The notes beneath the pieces were generated by a model. That model was given only the letters and a program-made list of their open reading frames with translations. It searched no databases and had not been told where the DNA came from. From positions 1 to 5,933 of the forward strand of contig JBEVEP010000395.1 in assembly GCA_040512755.1 (NCBI GenBank): DNA of 5,933 nt, read 5' to 3'. Shown in pieces: positions 1-5,102 of the stretch (position 1 is the first letter of the stretch; every line of letters begins with the position of its first letter). Both the position numbers and the translations under genes were made by a program. The stretch comes from JBEVEP01 sp040512755 (GTDB lineage Bacteria; Pseudomonadota; Alphaproteobacteria; Rhizobiales; Rhizobiaceae).

Positions 1-684
1 GCGTAGCGGATAGACGACCATATGGGCGCCGGGGTGGAGGAACGCGGTAACGTTCACGTCCGCGCCGATGCGCAGCAGCATCTCGGCTGCAGCGCTCATG
101 CGGGGGACGGTCGCGCGCCATGCCACTTCGCCGGCAAAGCGGCTCTTGCCGGATCGGCCAATGAGCGGGCGAAGCGATGACCAGACGCCATCCGCCCCGA
201 TTAGCAAACGTCCGTCGAAACGGGTTTCTTGACTACCGATCGCGACCGAAACACTCACGGAATCGGGCGACAACGCCGCTTGCCGGACATCCGCGCCGGT
301 GGTCAGTTGGATGGATCGTTCGGAGGATACGCGTGCCAGCAGCGCGCTTTGAAGGTCCGCGCGATGGGCGACAAGATAGGGGGCTTTCCACCGCCGCTCG
401 CCAAAGTCGCCAAGCGGGACGCTGGCCAGCGCGCGCAGGTCGGACGCCCGCCGAAGCACGACCGCCTCCGGCCGGACGGCCCGGGGCGCGAGCAACGGAA
501 TGACGCCCAGCTGTGTGAGAATGCGGGTGGCGTTCGGTGAAAGCTGCAGTCCGGCGCCGACTTCCTCAAGCTTCGGAGAGCGCTCGAAGACGCGGACGCA
601 AAAGCCGCGCCCGGCAAATGCCAGCGCGGCAGTCAGCCCGGCGATGCCGGCGCCGGCAATGATGACGGGTCCGTCACGGTCCAT
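1..684 (-). CDS. FAD-dependent monooxygenase, salicylate-hydroxylase/UbiH-like (partial, 3' end outside window)
   Basis: This is the N-terminal 228 residues of a class A flavoprotein monooxygenase (FAD_binding_3 / COG0654 type). The family uses NAD(P)H and O2 to hydroxylate aromatic or quinone-like substrates. Visible features: an N-terminal Rossmann dinucleotide motif G11-A-G13-I-A-G16 after a hydrophobic strand (VIIAG), an acidic residue E34 ending the second strand (VRVFER) that should bind the FAD ribose, the family segment VGAGLQLSPNA (42-52), the YLVAHRADLQSALL segment, and the second FAD-contacting motif LIGADGVWSSLR with D165. The start is firm: the upstream zinc-finger gene's TGA lies in the same frame seven codons before this ATG, with no other start codon between. 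Only 21 bp separate the two genes and no strong Shine-Dalgarno is visible, so translation may depend on the upstream gene. The overall look is closest to 'salicylate hydroxylase' annotations, but substrate cannot be read from this half; a role in ubiquinone synthesis is possible but unproven. Confidence 0.88.
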   Translation of the reverse strand, partial: MDRDGPVIIAGAGIAGLTAALAFAGRGFCVRVFERSPKLEEVGAGLQLSPNATRILTQLGVIPLLAPRAVRPEAVVLRRASDLRALASVPLGDFGERRWKAPYLVAHRADLQSALLARVSSERSIQLTTGADVRQAALSPDSVSVSVAIGSQETRFDGRLLIGADGVWSSLRPLIGRSGKSRFAGEVAWRATVPRMSAAAEMLLRIGADVNVTAFLHPGAHMVVYPLR

Positions 685-705
685 GGGCCGCCGGGACCCC
701 GAAGG

Positions 706-951
706 TCAGGCAGCGCGGTCGAGAAAAAGGCACCCTTCCGGGCGTGTTTCCTCCGCCTTGAGGGCGGGGTTGTAGCGGAACAGCGTCGAGCAATAGGGGC
801 ACACTTTCTCGTCGTCGCTGCCCATGTCCAGGAAAACATGCGGATGGTCGAAAGGCGGGTTCGCCCCCACGCACATGAACTTCTTGACGCCGATCTCGAT
901 CATGGCGTGGCCGGCCTCGTTCTGGAAGTGCGGCGTGGAGTGGCCTGCCAT
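706..951 (-). CDS. zf-CHCC zinc-finger protein, NDUFS6-like
   Basis: An 81-residue protein of the zf-CHCC family (PF10276), the bacterial relative of the mitochondrial complex I accessory subunit NDUFS6. The expected zinc ligands are all present: C27 in the segment FMCVGANPPF, H36 in DHPHVFLDM, and C51/C54 in VCPYC; the spacing C-x8-H-x14-C-x2-C fits the family. The N-terminal MAGHSTPHFQNEAGHAMIEIG and C-terminal RPEGCLFLDRAA also resemble alphaproteobacterial members as I remember them. In mitochondria the homologue is needed for assembly of the NADH dehydrogenase peripheral arm; the bacterial role is less well defined. There is no signal peptide or membrane segment, so it is probably cytosolic or bound to the inner face of the membrane. 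I chose the ATG at 951 because GGGAG lies 6 bases upstream; the frame stays open to an ATG at 1023, but that extension has no family similarity. The flavoprotein gene follows after 21 bp on the same strand. Confidence 0.9.
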   Translation of the reverse strand: MAGHSTPHFQNEAGHAMIEIGVKKFMCVGANPPFDHPHVFLDMGSDDEKVCPYCSTLFRYNPALKAEETRPEGCLFLDRAA

Positions 952-957
952 CTTCTT

Positions 958-962
958 CTCCC
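958..962 (-). promoter_or_regulatory. Shine-Dalgarno site of the zf-CHCC gene
   Basis: On the minus strand GGGAG is followed by AAGAAG and then the ATG at 951, a 6-base spacing. This decides the start of the zinc-finger protein in favour of MAGHS over the in-frame ATG at 1023 (72 bp further upstream). Confidence 0.6.
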
Positions 963-993
963 GACAATGGACAAATGCAGGGGAAACCCGCTT

Positions 994-1032
994 CTTGCAA
1001 AGCGTTTGTAACATTAAGGGCAAGTTTGCAAG
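994..1032. promoter_or_regulatory. TTGCAA-centred inverted repeat in the divergent promoter region
   Basis: CTTGCAAA at 994-1001 and its exact reverse complement TTTGCAAG at 1025-1032 flank a 23-bp AT-richer spacer. Each half contains the palindrome TTGCAA, and their centres are 31 bp apart, close to three helical turns. The pair lies between the divergent zinc-finger and ppk1 genes, upstream of both, so it could be a binding site for a dimeric or tetrameric regulator. I do not recognise the regulator, and an 8-bp match could arise by chance. Confidence 0.3.
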
Positions 1033-1035
1033 CGG

Positions 1036-1053
1036 CTGATATGAAACTGTCGC
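1036..1053 (+). promoter_or_regulatory. Candidate PHO box (PhoB binding site) upstream of ppk1
   Basis: CTGATATGAAACTGTCGC consists of two 7-bp direct repeats, CTGATAT and CTGTCGC, separated by 4 A-rich bases, giving the 11-bp period of a PHO box. Against the E. coli-type consensus CTGTCATAWAWCTGTCAY I count 14 of 18 matches; the second half-site is the better one. A third CTGTCAG heptamer follows at 1060-1066, but 13 bp on rather than 11. A -10-like TATTAT lies at 1071-1076, a few bases further downstream than in a typical Pho promoter. Phosphate-starvation control of a polyphosphate operon would make biological sense and is known for ppk in some proteobacteria. The site call is inference. 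Confidence 0.4.
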
Positions 1054-1105
1054 AAAACCCTGTCAGGGGATATTATGACGGGATTTTCAAACAACCGCCT
1101 GTCGC

Positions 1106-1112
1106 GGAAGAG
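1106..1112 (+). promoter_or_regulatory. Shine-Dalgarno site of ppk1
   Basis: GGAAGAG lies 5 bases before the ATG at 1118 and fixes the ppk1 start, giving a protein with about 25 residues ahead of the conserved FVNREFSWLQFN block. Confidence 0.6.
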
Positions 1113-1117
1113 CAAAG

Positions 1118-3328
1118 ATGACCGAACTCAAGCCGGCCAGGAATGAATTTATAGGCAAGACCGCGGCCGAAACCCAGGCGGCGGCGGGAAATCCCGACCG
1201 GTTCGTCAATCGCGAGTTCTCCTGGCTGCAGTTCAACCGCCGGGTCCTGGAAGAATCGCAGAACCCCCGCCATCCCTTGCTCGAACGGGTGCGCTTCCTG
1301 TCGATTTCCGCGGCCAATCTGGACGAGTTCTTTATGGTGCGGGTGGCGGGTCTTGCCGGACAGGTCCGGGAAGGCATCGCGATCAAGAGCCCGGACGGGC
1401 GCACGCCGGAGCAACAGCTGGAACAGCTGCTGGTCGAGGTCGAGCGCCTGCAGGAAGACCAGCAGAAAAGCCTCGCCATCCTCGCCGGTCTTCTAAGGAA
1501 GGAAGGCATCGAGGACATTCGCGCCGACGGCTTGAACCGCGAAGAGAAGGCCTGGCTGGAAGAGCATTTTCTCGAAGCGATGTTTCCGGTGCTGACGCCG
1601 CTGTCGATCGACCCCGCGCATCCGTTTCCGTTCATCCCCAATCTCGGCTTCTCGATCGCCCTGCAGCTCCGTCACCGGAAGAATGGCGGAGAAATGACGG
1701 CGCTGCTTCGCCTGCCGGTCGCGCTGCGCCGTTTCATCCGCCTGCCGGACCGGAAAGGGATCATCCGCTTCATCCGGCTGGAAGATACGGTGAGCCTGTT
1801 CATCGGCCGGCTCTTCCCGGGCTATGAAGTGAAGGGGTCCGGCACGTTCCGCATCATCCGGGACAGCGATATCGAGGTCGAGGAAGAGGCCGAGGATCTG
1901 GTGCGCCTGTTTGAAACGGCGCTCAAGCGGCGCCGCCGCGGATCGGTGATCCGCATCGAGTTCGACAGCGAGATGCCGGCCGCACTTCGCGAGTTTGTCG
2001 CCGGAGAACTGAATGTTTCAGCCGGGCGCATCAGCGTCCTCAGCGGGCCGCTCGCGGTAAACCAGATATCGGAGATCGTGGCGCTCGCGCGGGACGATCT
2101 GAAGTTTCCGCCCTATAACCCCCGGTTTCCCGAGCGCATCCGCGATCATGGCGGAGATTGTTTCGCGGCGATCCGCGAGAAGGACATCGTCGTTCACCAT
2201 CCCTACGAGTCCTTCGACGTGGTCGTGCAGTTCCTGCGCCAGGCGGCGGCCGATCCGGAAGTTGTGGCGATCAAGCAAACGCTCTACCGCACCTCCAACG
2301 ACAGCCCGATCGTTCGCGCGCTGATCGATGCGGCGGAGGCGGGCAAGTCGGTCACCGCGCTGGTGGAGCTCAAGGCGCGTTTCGACGAGGAGGCCAATAT
2401 CCGCTGGGCGCGCGACCTCGAACGCGCTGGCGTGCAGGTCGTATTCGGCTTCATCGAGCTGAAGACCCACTCGAAGATGTCGCTGGTCGTGCGACGCGAG
2501 GACAGCAAGCTGCGCAACTATGTGCATCTGGGCACGGGCAACTACCATCCCATTACCGCCCGCATCTATACCGACCTGTCCTATTTCACGACCGATCCGT
2601 CCATCGCGCGCGACATCGCGCAGGTCTTCAATTTCATCACCGGCTATGCGGAGCCGGCGGAAGAGATGAAGATCGCGATTTCACCGTTTACGCTGAGGAG
2701 CCGTATCCTCGGCCACATCGCAGCCGAGATCGCGTACTTCAGGGCAGGCCGGCCCGCGCACATCTGGATGAAGATGAATGCGCTGGTCGATCCGATCGTG
2801 ATCGACGCGCTCTATGAGGCAAGCCGGGCTGGCGTCGAGATCGATCTTGTCGTGCGCGGAATCTGTTGTTTGCGGCCGCAGGTGCCCGGCCTATCCGAGA
2901 ATATCCGCGTCAAGTCGATCATCGGTCGCTTCCTGGAACACAGCCGCATCTTCTGCTTCGGCAACGGCCATGGCCTGCCGTCAGACGAGGCCGTCGTCTA
3001 CATCAGCTCGGCAGACATGATGCCGCGCAATCTCGACCGCCGCGTCGAGACGATGGTGCCGATTACCAATCCGACTGTGCATGAACAGGTGCTTGGCCAG
3101 ATCATGCTTGGAAACATCATGGACAACGAGCAAAGTTTCGAAGTATTGGCAGACGGTACCTCGCGGCGGCTTGTGCCGGACGAGGGGGAGGAACCGTTCA
3201 ACGCACAGGAATACTTCATGACGAATCCAAGCCTGTCCGGACGCGGTGATGCACTCAAATCGCACGCACCGAAGCGAATTGCGCAGTTCAAGCGCCAGCG
3301 AAAAGTCAGCGCAGCAGTCGGCGCATGA
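1118..3328 (+). CDS. ppk1: Polyphosphate kinase 1
   Basis: Ppk1 reversibly transfers the gamma-phosphate of ATP onto inorganic polyphosphate through a phosphohistidine intermediate; it is usually associated with the inner face of the membrane. The 736-residue length is somewhat above the 688 of E. coli Ppk because of a short N-terminal extension and a basic C-terminal tail (about 715-736). Domain order fits the family: N domain with FVNREFSWLQFNRRVLEES (29-47) and NLDEFFMVRVAGL (67-79), a head domain to about residue 330, then the two phospholipase-D-like domains C1 and C2. Key residues sit at a constant +16 offset from E. coli: R391 (in TLYRTSNDS) for Arg375, R421 (in LKARFDEEAN) for Arg405, H451 (in KTHSKM) for the autophosphorylated His435, and H608 (in FLEHSRIFCF) for His592. 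The C2 motif RGICCLRPQVPG is also present. The active site therefore looks intact. Its TGA overlaps the ppx start, so the two form an operon. A candidate PHO box lies upstream. Identification is close to certain. Confidence 0.98.
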   Translation: MTELKPARNEFIGKTAAETQAAAGNPDRFVNREFSWLQFNRRVLEESQNPRHPLLERVRFLSISAANLDEFFMVRVAGLAGQVREGIAIKSPDGRTPEQQLEQLLVEVERLQEDQQKSLAILAGLLRKEGIEDIRADGLNREEKAWLEEHFLEAMFPVLTPLSIDPAHPFPFIPNLGFSIALQLRHRKNGGEMTALLRLPVALRRFIRLPDRKGIIRFIRLEDTVSLFIGRLFPGYEVKGSGTFRIIRDSDIEVEEEAEDLVRLFETALKRRRRGSVIRIEFDSEMPAALREFVAGELNVSAGRISVLSGPLAVNQISEIVALARDDLKFPPYNPRFPERIRDHGGDCFAAIREKDIVVHHPYESFDVVVQFLRQAAADPEVVAIKQTLYRTSNDSPIVRALIDAAEAGKSVTALVELKARFDEEANIRWARDLERAGVQVVFGFIELKTHSKMSLVVRREDSKLRNYVHLGTGNYHPITARIYTDLSYFTTDPSIARDIAQVFNFITGYAEPAEEMKIAISPFTLRSRILGHIAAEIAYFRAGRPAHIWMKMNALVDPIVIDALYEASRAGVEIDLVVRGICCLRPQVPGLSENIRVKSIIGRFLEHSRIFCFGNGHGLPSDEAVVYISSADMMPRNLDRRVETMVPITNPTVHEQVLGQIMLGNIMDNEQSFEVLADGTSRRLVPDEGEEPFNAQEYFMTNPSLSGRGDALKSHAPKRIAQFKRQRKVSAAVGA

Positions 3329-4839
3329 TCGCAAACTCCCAGGGCCGGTTGCAGGACCGCCGGCCGCTGTCGATCATCGACATCGGGTCGAACTCGATCC
3401 GACTTGTCATCTATGAAGGCGTCGCCCGGTCGCCTACGGTTCTTTTCAACGAAAAGATGCTTGCCGGCCTGGGCCGGGGCATCGTCACCACAGGCAAGCT
3501 CGATCCGGATGCAGTTCAGCGGGCGTTGGCGGAATTTCGCCGCTTTCGCGCCCTTTCGGACCAGGCAGGCGCGGAGGAACTTCACGTCCTCGCAACTGCA
3601 GCTGCGCGCGAGGCTGAAAACGGCCTCGATTTCATCCATCGCGCCGAGGAGATTCTGGAGACCAAGATCCGCGTGCTGAGCGGTCGCGAAGAGGCCCACT
3701 ATTCTGCACTCGGTGTGATCTCGGGTTTCCATCCCGCCAACGGCATTGCAGGGGATCTGGGCGGCGGCAGCCTGGAACTCGTCGATGTGAAGGGCGAGGA
3801 GATCGGGGAGGGGATCACACTGCCCTTGGGCGGGCTTCGCCTGCAGGACATGGCGAAAGGCTCGCCTGTCGAAGCTGCCAGGATCGCGCGCAAGGAGCTG
3901 ACCCGCGCCAGGCTGCTGACGGGCGGCGAAGGCAGGGTTTTCTATTGCGTCGGTGGCACGTGGCGAAATCTTGCCCGCCTCCACATGAACGCAATCGGCT
4001 ATCCGCTCAGCGTCATGCACCACTATGAATTCGGTGTGGAAAGCTCGGCGGAGTTCCTTCGTCAGGTCGCCAAGGGCGACGTCGACAAGATCAAGGGCAT
4101 CGATCGCGTCTCCAAGAACCGCCGTGCGTTGCTGCCCTACGGCGCGGCAGTGCTGCAGGCGATCATCGCGGCGATGCAGCCATCGAAGATCGTGGTATCG
4201 GCGCTCGGAGTCCGCGAGGGATTTCTTTACTCCCTGCTGCCTCCGGAGGAGCGCCGCACCGATCCTCTGATCTCGGCCGCGGAAGAACTGGCGCTCCTGC
4301 GCGCGCGGTCGGTGACCCATGCGCGCGAGCTTGTGCGATGGACCGGTGAGTCATTCGCCGCCTTCAATATCGAAGAGACCGAGGATGAAGCGCGCTATCG
4401 CGAAGCCGCCTGCCTGCTCGCGGACATCGGCTGGCGTGCGCATCCTGAATATCGCGGCACACAATCGCTGAACATCATCGCCCACGCATCCTTCATTGGC
4501 GTCGATCACCCCGGGCGCGCGTTCATCGCACTTGCCAATCTTTTCCGGCACGAGGGCATTTTCGACGATTCCGTCGCGCCCGAAATACGCTCTCTGGCGC
4601 CGCCCCGCTATATCGACCGCGCGCGTCTGCTCGGCGCGCTCCTGCGCGTCGTCTATCTGTTTTCGGCTTCGATGCCCGGCGTTATTCCCAAGCTCCAGTG
4701 GCGCTTGCAGCCGAACGGGGCGCTTGCGCTCGTTATTCCCCGAGCCAATGCTGGGCTCGGCGGCGAACGGCCCGCTGGCCGTCTGGCGCAACTTGCCAAG
4801 ATCACAGGACGCAATCTCGAGTTTGCCATCGGGGATTGA
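3325..4839 (+). CDS. ppx: Exopolyphosphatase (Ppx/GppA family)
   Basis: A 504-residue Ppx/GppA phosphatase of the ASKHA (actin-like) fold. It removes terminal phosphates from polyphosphate in the cytosol; some family members also hydrolyse pppGpp, which sequence alone does not settle. The first phosphate-binding motif is IIDIGSNSIRLVIYEG (17-32, with D19, G21, S22, N23), the second is GDLGGGSLELVD (143-154, with D144 and the G146-G148 triplet), and between them SGREEAHYSALGV carries E122/E123, matching the region of the catalytic glutamate (Glu121 in E. coli). After the two actin-like lobes (to about residue 310) comes a helical HD-like C-terminal domain, including ACLLADIGWRAHPEYRG and ANLFRHEG. 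Length is near that of E. coli Ppx (513) and GppA (494). The ATG overlaps the ppk1 stop as ATGA and has no strong Shine-Dalgarno, which points to translational coupling. Coupling to ppk1 favours exopolyphosphatase over a dedicated GppA. Confidence 0.95.
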   Translation: MIANSQGRLQDRRPLSIIDIGSNSIRLVIYEGVARSPTVLFNEKMLAGLGRGIVTTGKLDPDAVQRALAEFRRFRALSDQAGAEELHVLATAAAREAENGLDFIHRAEEILETKIRVLSGREEAHYSALGVISGFHPANGIAGDLGGGSLELVDVKGEEIGEGITLPLGGLRLQDMAKGSPVEAARIARKELTRARLLTGGEGRVFYCVGGTWRNLARLHMNAIGYPLSVMHHYEFGVESSAEFLRQVAKGDVDKIKGIDRVSKNRRALLPYGAAVLQAIIAAMQPSKIVVSALGVREGFLYSLLPPEERRTDPLISAAEELALLRARSVTHARELVRWTGESFAAFNIEETEDEARYREAACLLADIGWRAHPEYRGTQSLNIIAHASFIGVDHPGRAFIALANLFRHEGIFDDSVAPEIRSLAPPRYIDRARLLGALLRVVYLFSASMPGVIPKLQWRLQPNGALALVIPRANAGLGGERPAGRLAQLAKITGRNLEFAIGD

Positions 4840-4856
4840 CTGAGCCTGCGGCGCCC

Positions 4857-4919
4857 CCTTCTCCCCCTGTGGGAGAATGTGGATCGGCGCTGAGCGCCGA
4901 GACGGATGAGGGGTGTTGG
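4857..4919 (+). repeat. Left arm of the palindromic element
   Basis: It begins 17 bp after the ppx stop codon. It holds two hairpins: TTCTCCC (4859-4865) pairing with GGGAGAA (4871-4877) around the loop CCTGT, and TCGGCGC (4884-4890) pairing with GCGCCGA (4894-4900) around TGA. The first stem would be 9 bp but for a T at 4878 where the other copies have G. No T-run follows either stem, so a classic Rho-independent terminator is not seen. Confidence 0.75.
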
Positions 4920-4947
4920 GCGAAGGATTGCGTCGCCGAAAGTGCTG

Positions 4948-4975
4948 AGAAATCAATGCTTGGGATGCAATTTCT
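4948..4975. repeat. Small imperfect hairpin in the element core
   Basis: AGAAAT (4948-4953) pairs with ATTTCT (4970-4975), and TGC (4957-4959) with GCA (4967-4969), leaving a CAA bulge and a 7-base loop. The core is more AT-rich than its surroundings. Its function is unknown and the stem is short enough to be chance. Confidence 0.3.
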
Positions 4976-4992
4976 GAAGCGCCTTATTTCTT

Positions 4993-5053
4993 CCAGCACC
5001 CCTCATCCGACCTCGCCTTCGGCTCGGCCACCTTCTCCCACAGGGGGAGAAGG
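4993..5053 (-). repeat. Right arm of the palindromic element
   Basis: It ends in a perfect 9-bp stem, CCTTCTCCC (5031-5039) with GGGAGAAGG (5045-5053), loop ACAGG. A second small stem, GCC (5015-5017) with GGC (5021-5023), can be extended by CCGA (5007-5010) and TCGG (5024-5027) across a CCTC bulge. Orientation is opposite to the left arm. Confidence 0.75.
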
Positions 5054-5065
5054 CAAGAACTGGCA

Positions 5066-5088
5066 CCTTCTCCCACACTGGGAGAAGG
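5066..5088. terminator. Extra hairpin copy downstream of rnd, possible terminator
   Basis: CCTTCTCCC (5066-5074) pairs perfectly with GGGAGAAGG (5080-5088) around the loop ACACT. It duplicates the stem of the right arm 35 bp further on but lacks the GGATGAGGGGTG block. It starts 14 bp beyond the rnd stop codon on the minus strand. The strong stem could stop or protect the rnd transcript, but no U-tract follows in either direction, so the terminator role is inferred from position only. Confidence 0.4.
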
Positions 5089-5102
5089 GAAGAACCGGCC
5101 CG

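Larger units (their letters stand above)
4857..5053. repeat. Palindromic mosaic intergenic element (RIME-like) between ppx and rnd
   Basis: Two arms in inverted orientation, 4857-4919 and 4993-5053, enclose a 73-bp core. Aligning the left arm with the reverse complement of the right, the outer 26 bp match at 25 positions and the inner 17 bp (CGGATGAGGGGTG followed by t/c and TGG) match at 16. The 18-20 bp between these blocks differ in sequence, yet each arm keeps a small GC stem there. Elements made of these modules (TTCTCCC...GGGAGAA hairpin plus a GGATGAGGGGTG block) are abundant between genes in Hyphomicrobiales and resemble the Rhizobium intergenic mosaic elements; the family name is from memory and unchecked. 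It carries no credible ORF and is likely non-autonomous. Lying between convergent genes, it may end transcription from both sides. Confidence 0.8.

Noticed and set aside
685..708. In-frame TGA between the zinc-finger and monooxygenase genes as a possible readthrough or recoding site
   Set aside because: A one-in-three coincidence of frame explains it; both proteins have natural termini and there is no recoding signal that I can see.
177..775. Several 90-110 codon plus-strand ORFs at the left end (177-503, 229-540, 500-775)
   Set aside because: They are opposite the monooxygenase frame, which has clear FAD motifs running through the whole region.
952..1023. N-terminal extension of the zinc-finger protein from the ATG at 1023
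   Set aside because: A good Shine-Dalgarno precedes the ATG at 951, family members start there, and the extension would run through the intergenic region with the TTGCAA repeat.
2018..2548. Antisense open frame of 176 codons inside ppk1
   Set aside because: It is a shadow of the conserved C1 domain coding sequence, with no plausible start signal or family features.
2158..2817. Plus-strand alternative-frame ORF of 219 codons within ppk1
   Set aside because: It is a +1/+2 shadow with low-complexity Arg/Gly/Ala composition; ppk1 shows no frameshift that would require it.
2998..4320. Long antisense open frame (440 codons) across the ppk1-ppx junction
   Set aside because: It lies opposite two genes whose motifs are intact, its translation has no recognisable domain and is rich in Arg/Ala/Asp as expected of a high-GC antisense frame.
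4857..5088. CRISPR-like array from the repeated TTCTCCC/GGGAGAA units
   Set aside because: There are only three copies, in mixed orientation, with unequal spacing and no uniform spacers; an intergenic palindromic element explains them.
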